Assembly: GCA_038277395.1 (NCBI GenBank)
Contig: CM076190.1
Coordinates: 133,634,372 to 133,698,371 of the forward strand
Direction: 5' to 3'
Source: Dryocosmus kuriphilus
Lineage: Eukaryota; Arthropoda; Insecta; Hymenoptera; Cynipidae
Length of the DNA: 64,000 bases
The translations under genes were made by a program, and so were the position numbers. This document shows, one piece after another, positions 11,240 through 22,849 of the stretch. Within the stretch, counting starts at the first letter, position 1. Each line of letters opens with the position of its first letter. Below the pieces are notes generated by a model. The model worked only from the letters and a program-made list of their open reading frames with translations, had not been told where the DNA came from and did not search any database.

Positions 11240-11560
11240 TTAATTTAAGATGCAATTGTAAAACTTGTTAGTGTTTAATACTTCACTTTTTAAATTAATA
11301 GAAGTGTTTATGAATTTATTGATAAAAATTGATTCAATAATTCGTCTTTTATATGTATCCTTTTCTCTAGCAAGAATTTTAATATCTTTAAAATTGAAAT
11401 TGAATAAATGATCGAACTTCCAAGAGTGTTGTGATAAGCCAGTATTAAGATTTCCAACCTGACAGTCATGTTTGTGCTCTGAAATCCTGGTTTTTAAACG
11501 ACAATCAGTCTCACCTATATAAACTTTGTTACAGTTTTTGCAATTAATCAAATAAACGAC
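11240..11560 (-). pseudogene. PLE1 inverted copy: GIY-YIG endonuclease tail
   Basis: The minus strand encodes the C-terminal ~100 residues of the PLE1 polyprotein, starting inside the GIY-YIG motif (INCKNCNKVYIGETDCRLK) and running to the same terminal residues as the + copy at 13762. The first part of the domain and the entire RT are missing because the inverted copy is truncated at 11560. It differs from the + copy at a few residues (for example GETDCR against GETGRR). It is a 5'-truncated partial copy belonging to the hairpin arm and cannot be functional alone. Confidence 0.85.
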
Positions 11561-11564
11561 ATAA

Positions 11565-13762
11565 ATAATGAATAAACAACATTATTGAAAATATTAAAAT
11601 TCTAGACAAAAACTCTCATTACTTAAAATCACGTTTACTTTCTACCATACATGACAATTCTATCCATACTTTCTTTAATTCCCAAGCGAATAGTTTATAT
11701 AACTTAAAATATGTCAAGAGAGCTAATTGCATTAAAAAATTTAATTTATTAAAACAACGAAAATAAGATTCTTACCAAAATGTTAAAGATTTTAGAATCA
11801 AGAAATGTTTTAAAAATATTTCAACTGTTAACATCCCAGATGAGATCGCTGATGTTCTGGCACTTGGAAACAATTTCGGAGTTCCATATTGTACTAAAAA
11901 AATTCCTGTTAACAGTATTATAGCTAATATAGAAAATTCTATTAAAAATGTAAACAATGATGACCAAGGAAATAAAATCAGAAAAGCAGTTACTGAAACA
12001 ATTTCAAATCACAAAATTACCAACAAATTAAAAAATATTGATCCAAAATTTGACACGATACAAAAATTTCAGAAAGAACATGAAGATTTATTATTTTTAA
12101 AAGCAGATAAAAGTAATACTACTGTAGCAGCAAATAGATCTGACTATAATATCACTATTGAAAACATACTAAAAAACAATACTCTATATAAAAATGTTAA
12201 AACTAACATAGTACCAACTGCAGAGAACAAATGTAATGAAATTGTTTCTAGATGGAATAAAAAAAGCTATATTAATGATCGAACTGCTTATACGTTAAAA
12301 TCTCACAGTAGCGTGGTTGCTAAAGCTTATGCTTTACCTAAAATATACAAAACAGGTTTGAATTGTCGATTGATAGTCTCAACTATTGGCTCACCTACAT
12401 ACAATCTAGGGAAATATTTAATAAACATTCTAAAACCAATTTCTGGAAGAACAAATTCTTTTTTAAAACATAGTTTTGAACTAAAAAATACATTAAAGAC
12501 TTAAAAGTACCAAAAAAACATTCTTTAGTATCCTTGGATGTTGCGTCTATGTTTGACAGTATCCCTCTTGATTTAGCTTTAGATTGTGTTGAAGAAAAAT
12601 TAAATCTCCACCACAACCTAACTAAAATAACAAAGAATGAACTTTTAATTGCGACTAGAACTGTATTTAACAATACTATTTTTTCTTTTAACAAAAAATT
12701 TTATAAACAAATTTCTGGCTGCTCTATGGGCTCTCCTTTATCACCTATTATATCTAATCTCGTTCTTGAAGACATTGAAAAAAGAGCTTTGGATAAATTG
12801 GATTTTCAACCTATATTGTATAAAAGATATGTTGATATACTTACTATTGTTCCAACTAATAAAATCGATGATTTAATATTTGTATTTAATAGTATTGACA
12901 ATTCAATTCAATCCACTATTGAAGTAGAAAATAACAATTTATTACATTTCTTAGATTTATATATCATTAAAACTTACGATGATAACTTAATTACAAATTG
13001 GTACCAAAAACCAGCTAATTCAGGTCGTTATTTGAACTTTGATTCTCATCATAATTCTTGCCATAAAATTGGCTTAATAGGTTTAGTTGATCGTTGTCTA
13101 AAACTTAATGATAATAAATTCCGAAAAGATAACTTAAAATATATTAAACAAATTTTACAAAATAAGAATTATCCTCTCGCCCTGATTAATAGTGTCATCA
13201 AGGAACATATACATGAAATTTATAATACCTCAAGTATTAATATAAAAAAAAAAATAAATGGTTAAATTCTTATAACAAAAACGATATCAAAGTTACTTTG
13301 CCCTATATCCATGGTCTTTCCGAAAGATTGAGGACATCTTTAAAAAAATTTAATATCAATGTCTATTTTAAGAACAGTCATAGTATCAATAATTTTCTCT
13401 CCAACAAAAAAGATTTTGACAACATTGAAGATCAGTCTGGTGTCGTTTATTTGATTAATTGCAAAAACTGTAACAAAGTTTATATAGGTGAGACTGGTCG
13501 TCGTTTAAAAACCAGGATTTCAGAGCACAAACATGACTGTCAGGTTGGAAATCTTAATACTGGCTTATCACAACACTCTTGGAAGTTCGATCATTTATTC
13601 AATTTCAATTTTAAAGATATTAAAATTCTTGTTAGAGAAAATAATACATCTAAAAGACGAATTATTGAATCAATTTTTATCAATAAATTCATAAACACTT
13701 CTATTAATTTAAAAAGTGAAATATTAAACACTAACAAATTTTACAATTGCATCTTAAATTAA
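11565..13762 (+). pseudogene. PLE1 polyprotein: reverse transcriptase plus GIY-YIG endonuclease
   Basis: The N-terminal frame (about 11565-12504) has one TAA at 11764-11766 and includes FLKADKSNTTV and AYALPKIYKTGLNCRLIVST, conserved PLE RT blocks. A one-base loss in an A run near 12488 shifts to the next frame, which carries SLDVASMFDSIP (motif A), GCSMGSPLSP (motif B) and YKRYVDILTI (motif C). Motif C should read YVDD; here the second Asp is missing, probably by loss of one GAT codon at 12834-12839. A second shift in the A run near 13245-13256 leads to the endonuclease: VVYLINCKNCNKVYIGETGR followed by RISEHKHDC, with the CxxC pair and the GIY-YIG Tyr, Arg and Glu in place. The element is dead in cis through one stop, two frameshifts and the damaged catalytic site. 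Confidence 0.9.
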
Positions 13763-14187
13763 GAATAAACTTCCAAATTTAAATTTCCCGCTATCTCATC
13801 TGCGGATACTTATGAATTAAGCTTTATTCGAATTTTCAATCGCTATATTGTAAATACTCTCCGAAATCAGTATCTGTTGTGTCCTCTGTATGTCAACTGC
13901 TTCTTCCAAATTGTTATATCAAAATGTAATCATCTTATAATTAGAGTCTCTCCGAATTCTTTTTGAGACTCTAACTTACATTTAATAATGTCTTTTATCT
14001 ATGCGACTTATGTATACCAATGTGACTAATTATGACTAAATGTGATCGTCGAAAAGGGATCCTTAACAGTACTTATTGTACTTCAGCAGGTACTTATTGT
14101 TGTTATATCATTTTAATTTTCATATTGATTTATTTTTTAAAAAATTTTACTATTATTTTTATAATTTAATCTTCAATAGATCACTTA

Positions 14188-14244
14188 TTTATTGCTTCCT
14201 GAAGAAGACCAGCAACTTTGGTCGAAACGTAGGTCGAAAATAAA
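14188..14244 (+). ncRNA. Hammerhead-like ribozyme motif in PLE1 3' region
   Basis: The order of elements fits a type I hammerhead. Box CTGAAGA is at 14199-14205. Stem II is GACC (14207-14210) with GGTC (14220-14223). GAAA is at 14224-14227. Stem III is A14227-T14234 and C14228-G14233 with a GTAG loop, and the predicted cleavage C is 14235. Stem I is GAA with TTC plus AATAAA (14239-14244) with TTTATT (14188-14193), with a GC bulge. PLEs are known to carry small hammerheads with very short stem III. One oddity is an unpaired A (14206) between the core and stem II, so activity is uncertain. Confidence 0.6.
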
Positions 14245-14328
14245 ATTTTATAGTTATACAATGAACTTGGATTTTTATTGATACTTAAAATTGGCTGTCA
14301 AGACCGATGAAAATTCGATTATCTATAC

Positions 14329-14340
14329 GGATATCACAAT
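14329..14340 (+). repeat. Right target-site duplication of PLE1
   Basis: GGATATCACAAT, identical to 10610-10621. Joining the flanks at one copy gives a continuous pre-insertion sequence. Confidence 0.8.
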
Positions 14341-14846
14341 CTCGATAATCGAGAGAATTAACAGCAAGATCGACAAATCGATCTGACCTCGAAAGTGTGC
14401 TTGATAAATTGAAAGCGAGATCGAGACCATTCGTGCCCGTTGGGAAGAGGAACCACTGGGACCATTGGGACCACTGGAATCACAGATCAGACGCTCCGCC
14501 TTAAAAGTCGTATGAGACCAGGACCAGGTGCTTGGCCTGTCATCGAGGATCCTCGGCTGTTCCCTCATGTGGGTGTATTTTACGATCTTGAGCCCAAGGG
14601 CCGATCTGATTTGCGAGCGGCATTACACGCGGCGGATCGTTGTAGCGCAACTGTTGCATTTATGAATGCGATTACCCTTAATATATCGCCGTGTAGTCGG
14701 CTCGTGCAGGCACGCTAATTCCACGAGAGCATCGTCGAGGAACCCGTAATAAAATCAGGATGGGAGTTACGAGCTAGTATCCACTAGTACCCACTTTTCA
14801 ACCAGTCTACCACCCGACCCTTCTCCGAGCTAATTCCCAACTCTTT
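14341..14846. other. Higher-GC single-copy-looking sequence, no gene recognised
   Basis: This is one of the few stretches with balanced base composition. A 14440-14718 frame lacks an ATG at its start and has a low-complexity GTTGTIGTTG opening, so I do not call it a gene. The segment may be host intergenic or UTR sequence. Confidence 0.4.
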
Positions 14847-17800
14847 GCTCTTTCGACCCTCTTCGATAGTTTAGTCTTCCTTCCATCCCATTCGCTTCAT
14901 ACGTCTGCAAATCTATCTCTGCCCTTACAAAGAAAAAGGCCACCTAGGTCAAACAAAGAGGCAATAAGTTAATCAAGAATTCAAAAAGCAGGTCAATCGT
15001 TGCTCTAGAATTGATTTTTCATGGTGCAAGTTCCAAGTTGTTTTTCAAAACTAGGAAACGTTGAACACTGAAAAATAACGAATGCTCTCCAGACCCTCTT
15101 CGATAGCTTAACCTTCCTTCCATCCCATTCGCTTCATATGTCTGCAAACCTACCTCTGCTTTTACAAAGAAGAAGGCCACCTAGGTCAAACAAAGAGGCA
15201 ATAAGTCAATCAAGAATTCAAAAAGCAGGTCAATCGTTGCTCTAGAATTGATTTTTCATGGTGCAAGTTCCAAGTTGTTTTGCAAAACTAGGAAACGTTA
15301 AACTGTGAAAAATAACGAATGCTCTCCAGACCCTCTTCGATAGCTTAACCTTCCTTCCATCCCATTCGCTTCATATGTCTGCAAACCTACCTCTGCTTTT
15401 ACAAAGAAGAAGGCCACCTAGGTCAAACAAAGAGGCAATAAGTCAATCAAAAAGTCAAAAAGCAGGTCAATCGTTGCTCTAGAATTGATTTTTCATGGTG
15501 CAAGTTCCAAGTTGTTTTTCAAAACTAGGAAACGTTGAACACTGAAAAATAACGAATACTCTCTCGACCATCTTCGATAGTTTAGCCTTCCTTCTATCCC
15601 GTTCGCTTCATATGTTTGCAAATCTATCTCTGCTCTTACAAAGAAGAAAGCCACCTAGGTCAAACAAAGAGGCAATAAGTCAATCAAAAAGTCAAAAAGC
15701 AGGTCAATCGTTGCTCTAGAATTGATTTTTTCATGGTGCAAGTTCCAAGTTGTTTTTCAAAACTAGGAAACGTTGAACACTGAAAAATAACGAATGCTCT
15801 CCAGACCCTCTTCGATAGCTTAACCTTCCTTCCATCCCATTCGCTTCATATGTCTGCAAACCTACCTCTGCTTTTACAAAGAAGAAGGCCACCTAGGTCA
15901 AACAAAGAGGCAATAAGTCAATCAAGAATTCAAAAAGCAGGTCAATCGTTGCTCTAGAATTGATTTTTCATGGTGCAAGTTCCAAGTTGTTTTGCAAAAC
16001 TAGGAAACGTTAAACTGTGAAAAATAACGAATGCTCTCCAGACCCTCTTCGATAGCTTAACCTTCCTTCCATCCCATTCGCTTCATATGTCTGCAAACCT
16101 ACCTCTGCTTTTACAAAGAAGAAGGCCACCTAGGTCAAACAAAGAGGCAATAAGTCAATCAAGAATTCAAAAAGCAGGTCAATCGTTGCTCTAGAATTGA
16201 TTTTTCATGGTGCAAGTTCCAAGTTGTTTTGCAAAACTAGGAAACGTTAAACTGTGAAAAATAACGAATGCTCTCCAGACCCTCTTCGATAGCTTAACCT
16301 TCCTTCCATCCCATTCGCTTCATATGTCTGCAAACCTACCTCTGCTTTTACAAAGAAGAAGGCCACCTAGGTCAAACAAAGAGGCAATAAGTCAATCAAA
16401 AAGTCAAAAAGCAGGTCAATCGTTGCTCTAGAATTGATTTTTCATGGTGCAAGTTCCAAGTTGTTTTTCAAAAAACTAGGAAACGTTGAACACTGAAAAA
16501 TAACGAATACTCTCTCGACCATCTTCGATAGTTTAGCCTTCCTTCTATCCCGTTCGCTTCATATGTTTGCAAATCTATCTCTGCTCTTACAAAGAAGAAA
16601 GCCACCTAGGTCAAACAAAGAGGCAATAAGTCAATCAAAAAGTCAAAAAGCAGGTCAATCGTTGCTCTAGAATTGATTTTTCATGGTGCAAGTTCCAAGT
16701 TGTTTTTCAAAACTAGGAAACGTTGAACACTGAAAAATAACGAATACTCTCTCGACCATCTTCGATAGTTTAGCCTTCCTTCTATCCCGTTCGCTTCATA
16801 TGTTTGCAAATCTATCTCTGCTCTTACAAAGAAGAAAGCCACCTAGGTCAAACAAAGAGGCAATAAGTCAATCAAAAAGTCAAAAAGCAGGTCAATCGTT
16901 GCTCTAGAATTGATTTTTCATGGTGCAAGTTCCAAGTTGTTTTTCAAAACTAGGAAACGTTGAACACTGAAAAATAACGAATGCTCTCCAGACCCTCTTC
17001 GATAGCTTAACCTTCCTTCCATCCCATTCGCTTCATATGTCTGCAAACCTACCTCTGCTTTTACAAAGAAGAAGGCCACCTAGGTCAAACAAAGAGGCAA
17101 TAAGTCAATCAAGAATTCAAAAAGCAGGTCAATCGTTGCTCTAGAATTGATTTTTCATGGTGCAAGTTCCAAGTTGTTTTGCAAAACTAGGAAACGTTAA
17201 ACTGTGAAAAATAACGAATGCTCTCCAGACCCTCTTCGATAGCTTAACCTTCCTTCCATCCCATTCGCTTCATATGTCTGCAAACCTACCTCTGCTTTTA
17301 CAAAGAAGAAGGCCACCTAGGTCAAACAAAGAGGCAATAAGTCAATCAAGAATTCAAAAAGCAGGTCAATCGTTGCTCTAGAATTGATTTTTCATGGTGC
17401 AAGTTCCAAGTTGTTTTGCAAAACTAGGAAACGTTAAACTGTGAAAAATAACGAATGCTCTCCAGACCCTCTTCGATAGCTTAACCTTCCTTCCATCCCA
17501 TTCGCTTCATATGTCTGCAAACCTACCTCTGCTTTTACAAAGAAGAAGGCCACCTAGGTCAAACAAAGAGGCAATAAGTCAATCAAAAAGTCAAAAAGCA
17601 GGTCAATCGTTGCTCTAGAATTGATTTTTCATGGTGCAAGTTCCAAGTTGTTTTTCAAAACTAGGAAACGTTGAACACTGAAAAATAACGAATACTCTCT
17701 CGACCATCTTCGATAGTTTAGCCTTCCTTCTATCCCGTTCGCTTCATATGTTTGCAAATCTATCTCTGCTCTTACAAAGAAGAAAGCCACCTAGGTCAAA

Positions 17801-20800
17801 CAAAGAGGCAATAAGTCAATCAAAAAGTCAAAAAGCAGGTCAATCGTTGCTCTAGAATTGATTTTTCATGGTGCAAGTTCCAAGTTGTTTTTCAAAACTA
17901 GGAAACGTTGAACACTGAAAAATAACGAATGCTCTCCAGACCCTCTTCGATAGCTTAACCTTCCTTCCATCCCATTCGCTTCATATGTCTGCAAACCTAC
18001 CTCTGCTTTTACAAAGAAGAAGGCCACCTAGGTCAAACAAAGAGGCAATAAGTCAATCAAGAATTCAAAAAGCAGGTCAATCGTTGCTCTAGAATTGATT
18101 TTTCATGGTGCAAGTTCCAAGTTGTTTTGCAAAACTAGGAAACGTTAAACTGTGAAAAATAACGAATGCTCTCCAGACCCTCTTCGATAGCTTAACCTTC
18201 CTTCCATCCCATTCGCTTCATATGTCTGCAAACCTACCTCTGCTTTTACAAAGAAGAAGGCCACCTAGGTCAAACAAAGAGGCAATAAGTCAATCAAGAA
18301 TTCAAAAAGCAGGTCAATCGTTGCTCTAGAATTGATTTTTCATGGTGCAAATTCCAAGTTGTTTTTCAAAACCAGGAAACGTTGAACACTGAAAAATAAC
18401 GAATACTCTCTCGACCATCTTCGATAGTTTAGCCTTCCTTCTATCCCGTTCGCTTCATATGTTTGCAAATCTATCTCTGCTCTTACAAAGAAGAAAGCCA
18501 CCTAGGTCAAACAAAGAGGCAATAAGTCAATCAAAAAGTCAAAAAGCAGGTCAATCGTTGCTCCAGAATTGATTTTTCATGGTGCAAGTTCCAAGTTGTT
18601 TTTTTTAAAACTAGGAAACGTTGAACTCTGAAAAATAACGAATGCTCTCCAGACCCTCTTCGATAGCTTAACCTTCCTTCCATCCCATTCGCTTCATATG
18701 TCTGCAAATCTACCTCTGCTTTTACAAAGAAGAAAGCCACCTAGGTCAAACAAACAGGCAATAAGTCAATCAAGAATTCAAAAAGCAGGTCAATCGTTGC
18801 TCTAGAATTGATTTTTCATGGTGCAAATTCCAAGTTGTTTTTCAAAACTAGGAAACGTTGAACACTGAAAAATAACGAATGCCCTCCAGACCCGCTTCAA
18901 TAGCTTAACCTTCCTTCCATCCCATTCGCTTCATATGTCTGCAAATCTACCTCTGCTCTTACAAAGAAGAAGGCCACCTAGGTCAAACAAAGAGGCAATA
19001 AGTCAATCAAGAATTCAAAAAGCAGGTCAATCGTTGCTCTAGAATTGATTTTTCATGGTGCAAGTTCCAAGTTGTTTTGCAAAACTAGGAAACGTTAAAC
19101 TGTGAAAAATAACGAATGCTCTCCAGACCCTCTTCGATAGCTTAACCTTCCTTCCATCCCATTCGCTTCATATGTCTGCAAACCTACCTCTGCTTTTACA
19201 AAGAAGAAGGCCACCTAGGTCAAACAAAGAGGCAATAAGTCAATCAAGAATTCAAAAAGCAGGTCAATCGTTGCTCTAGAATTGATTTTTCATGGTGCAA
19301 ATTCCAAGTTGTTTTTCAAAACCAGGAAACGTTGAACTCTGAAAAATAACGAATGCTCTCCAGACCCTCTTCGATAGCTTAACCTTCCTTCCATCCCATT
19401 CGCTTCATATGTCTGCAAATCTACCTCTGCTCTTACAAAGAAGAAGGCCACCTAGGTCAAACAAAGAGGCAATAAGTCAATCAAGAATTCAAAAAGCAGG
19501 TCAATCGTTGCTCTAGAATTGATTTTTCATGGTGCAAGTTCCAAGTTGTTTTGCAAAACTAGGAAACGTTAAACTGTGAAAAATAACGAATGCTCTCCAG
19601 ACCCTCTTCGATAGCTTAACCTTCCTTCCATCCCATTCGCTTCATATGTCTGCAAACCTACCTCTGCTTTTACAAAGAAGAAGGCCACCTAGGTCAAACA
19701 AAGAGGCAATAAGTCAATCAAGAATTCAAAAAGCAGGTCAATCGTTGCTCTAGAATTGATTTTTCATGGTGCAAATTCCAAGTTGTTTTTCAAAACCAGG
19801 AAACGTTGAACACTGAAAAATAACGAATACTCTCTCGACCATCTTCGATAGTTTAGCCTTCCTTCTATCCCGTTCGCTTCATATGTTTGCAAATCTATCT
19901 CTGCTCTTACAAAGAAGAAAGCCACCTAGGTCAAACAAAGAGGCAATAAGTCAATCAAAAAGTCAAAAAGCAGGTCAATCGTTGCTCCAGAATTGATTTT
20001 TCATGGTGCAAGTTCCAAGTTGTTTTTTAAAACTAGGAAACGTTGAACTCTGAAAAATAACGAATGCTCTCCAGACCCTCTTCGATAGCTTAACCTTCCT
20101 TCCATCCCATTCGCTTCATATGTCTGCAAATCTACCTCTGCTTTTACAAAGAAGAAAGCCACCTAGGTCAAACAAACAGGCAATAAGTCAATCAAGAATT
20201 CAAAAAGCAGGTCAATCGTTGCTCTAGAATTGATTTTTCATGGTGCAAATTCCAAGTTGTTTTTCAAAACTAGGAAACGTTGAACACTGAAAAATAACGA
20301 ATGCCCTCCAGACCCTCTTCAATAGCTTAACCTTCCTTCCATCCCATTCGCTTCATATGTCTGCAAATCTACCTCTGCTCTTACAAAGAAGAAGGCCACC
20401 TAGGTCAAACAAAGAGGCAATAAGTCAATCAAGAATTCAAAAAGCAGGTCAATCGTTGCTCTAGAATTGATTTTTCATGGTGCAAATTCCAAGTTGTTTT
20501 TCAAAACCAGGAAACGTTGAACACTGAAAAATAACGAATACTCTCTCGACCATCTTCGATAGTTTAGCCTTCCTTCTATCCCGTTCGCTTCATATGTTTG
20601 CAAATCTATCTCTGCTCTTACAAAGAAGAAAGCCACCTAGGTCAAACAAAGAGGCAATAAGTCAATCAAAAAGTCAAAAAGCAGGTCAATCGTTGCTCCA
20701 GAATTGATTTTTCATGGTGCAAGTTCCAAGTTGTTTTTTAAAACTAGGAAACGTTGAACTCTGAAAAATAACGAATGCTCTCCAGACCCTCTTCGATAGC

Positions 20801-22225
20801 TTAACCTTCCTTCCATCCCATTCGCTTCATATGTCTGCAAATCTACCTCTGCTTTTACAAAGAAGAAAGCCACCTAGGTCAAACAAACAGGCAATAAGTC
20901 AATCAAGAATTCAAAAAGCAGGTCAATCGTTGCTCTAGAATTGATTTTTCATGGTGCAAATTCCAAGTTGTTTTTCAAAACTAGGAAACGTTGAACACTG
21001 AAAAATAACGAATGCCCTCCAGACCCTCTTCAATAGCTTAACCTTCCTTCCATCCCATTCGCTTCATATGTCTGCAAATCTACCTCTGCTCTTACAAAGA
21101 AGAAGGCCACCTAGGTCAAACAAAGAGGCAATAAGTCAATCAAGAATTCAAAAAGCAGGTCAATCGTTGCTCTAGAATTGATTTTTCATGGTGCAAGTTC
21201 CAAGTTGTTTTGCAAAACTAGGAAACGTTAAACTGTGAAAAATAACGAATGCTCTCCAGACCCTCTTCGATAGCTTAACCTTCCTTCCATCCCATTCGCT
21301 TCATATGTCTGCAAACCTACCTCTGCTTTTACAAAGAAGAAGGCCACCTAGGTCAAACAAAGAGGCAATAAGTCAATCAAGAATTCAAAAAGCAGGTCAA
21401 TCGTTGCTCTAGAATTGATTTTTCATGGTGCAAATTCCAAGTTGTTTTTCAAAACCAGGAAACGTTGAACACTGAAAAATAACGAATACTCTCTCGACCA
21501 TCTTCGATAGTTTAGCCTTCCTTCTATCCCGTTCGCTTCATATGTTTGCAAATCTATCTCTGCTCTTACAAAGAAGAAAGCCACCTAGGTCAAACAAAGA
21601 GGCAATAAGTCAATCAAAAAGTCAAAAAGCAGGTCAATCGTTGCTCCAGAATTGATTTTTCATGGTGCAAGTTCCAAGTTGTTTTTTAAAACTAGGAACC
21701 GTTGAACTCTGAAAAATAACGGATGATCTCTCGACCCTCTTCGATATTGTAACCTTCCTTCCATCCCATTCGCTTCATATGTCTGCAAATTTATATCTGC
21801 TTTTACAAAGAAGAAAGTCAACTAGATCAAACAAAGAAGCAACAGGTCAAGAGAGCAGGTCAATCGTTGCTTTAAAACTGATTTTTCATTGTATAAGTAC
21901 CAAACTGTTCTTAAAAACTAGAAAAAGTTGAGCTGTGAAAAATAAAGAAAGCTCTCTCGGTCATCTTCGATAGTTTAGCCTTCCGTCCGTCCCATTCACT
22001 TTATACGTCTGCAAATCTATCTCTGCCCATACAAAGAAGAAGGCCATCTTTCGTTTCATTTGTCTGCAAATCTATATCTGCTCTTATAAAGAAGAAAGCA
22101 ACCTAGGTCAAAGAAACAGTCAATAAGTCAAGAGAGGAGGTCAATCGTTGTTCTAGAACTGATTTTTCATGGTGCAAGTTCCAAGTTGTTCTTCAAAACT
22201 AGGAAAAGTTGAACTTTGAAAAATA
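14847..22225 (+). repeat. 237-bp satellite array, about 31 units
   Basis: Landmarks such as GGCCACCTAGGTCAAAC recur at 14938, 15175, 15412, 15649 and 15887, giving a period of 237-238. Two main variants alternate. Type A has CTCCAGACCCTCTTCGATAG and CCCATTCGC. Type B has CTCTCGACCATCTTCGATAG and CCCGTTCGC. A sub-variant A' has CTTCAATAG. At 19829-21250 the order is B-A-A' repeated, a ~711-bp higher-order unit; elsewhere runs such as AAAB and AAABB occur. The first unit and the last two units are the most diverged, as expected where unequal exchange homogenises the middle. Reading frames in it are not genes. Confidence 0.97.
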
Positions 22226-22849
22226 TTTTAGTAATGTGCGAGAACTGCAATGTAATGGATATTATAAAGTTTCCACTTTTCGGGCAATGTCAGTCAGAGT
22301 TGTTACAAAATCCCAATTTTAAAATTTCCTGACATTCCCTGGCCAATTTTTCATTCAGATACAAACCAAAACCTTACACTTAGAATTAGGATATCAATAA
22401 TGTTAATGCAAGAAATGTTTATTTCTAAATTTGTACAGTCATACAGAGTTTTACAAACTTTAATTACAGTTTATAGAAAATTGCCTGACTGTTTCACACT
22501 TTCTTTGACTTTCTCTGAGTCTTTCTGACCATTTCTAAATTACCTGACTTTCAGGGTAACTACAGAAGTCCGATTTGAAATTTTCATGACTTTTACAGCT
22601 CTTTCAGACCTTCCAGTTCTTATAGTAACCCTAAATTTTCAAAACTCTGACTTGTAGCAACTCTGTCAATACACATGAGCACATTTTGATCATTCGTGGG
22701 CGTTGAAGAGCCGATGAATGAGTCAAGGTGGGTTCCCACGAAGCCTTAGGCTTGAAGGCAGAACAAACGAAAGGAAGCTAGGAGGAAAGAAGAGAATAAT
22801 TAATGTACGGCATTTGATCGCCACGTTTGCAACGGTAATTTAACTTGGT
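22226..22849. other. Post-satellite flank, no gene seen
   Basis: The stretch has degenerate TTCCCTGACATT/CTGACTTTC-type short repeats to about 22680, then a G-rich lead-in to the minisatellite. No coding frame. Confidence 0.5.

Larger units (their letters stand above)
10622..14328 (+). mobile_element. Penelope-like element PLE1 with inverted partial copy
   Basis: The insertion is bounded by the 12-base direct repeat GGATATCACAAT at 10610-10621 and 14329-14340, which I read as the target duplication. The right part (about 11565-14328) is a + strand Penelope-like element: RT, GIY-YIG endonuclease, 3' region with a hammerhead-like motif. The left part (10674-11560) is the same 3' region and endonuclease tail in the opposite orientation. 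The arms match closely, so the whole insertion is a large hairpin. An extra 52-base AT-rich tail (10622-10673) sits only at the left end. PLEs commonly carry inverted or tandem partial copies and a one-sided tail, so the structure fits the family. Confidence 0.85.

Noticed and set aside
10674..14328. LTR retrotransposon, because of long terminal repeats
   Set aside because: The terminal repeats are inverted, there is no gag, protease or integrase, and the RT and GIY-YIG motifs are those of Penelope-like elements.
14440..14718. 92-codon plus-strand frame as a host gene
   Set aside because: It has no ATG at its start, opens with a low-complexity Gly/Thr run, and shows no recognisable domain; an overlapping minus-strand frame is equally open.
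18531..18740. Open frame inside the 237-bp satellite
   Set aside because: It exists only because of one variant monomer; equivalent positions in the other units are closed.
14847..22225. CRISPR-like array
   Set aside because: The units are contiguous 237-bp monomers without unique spacers and lie in eukaryotic repeat DNA.
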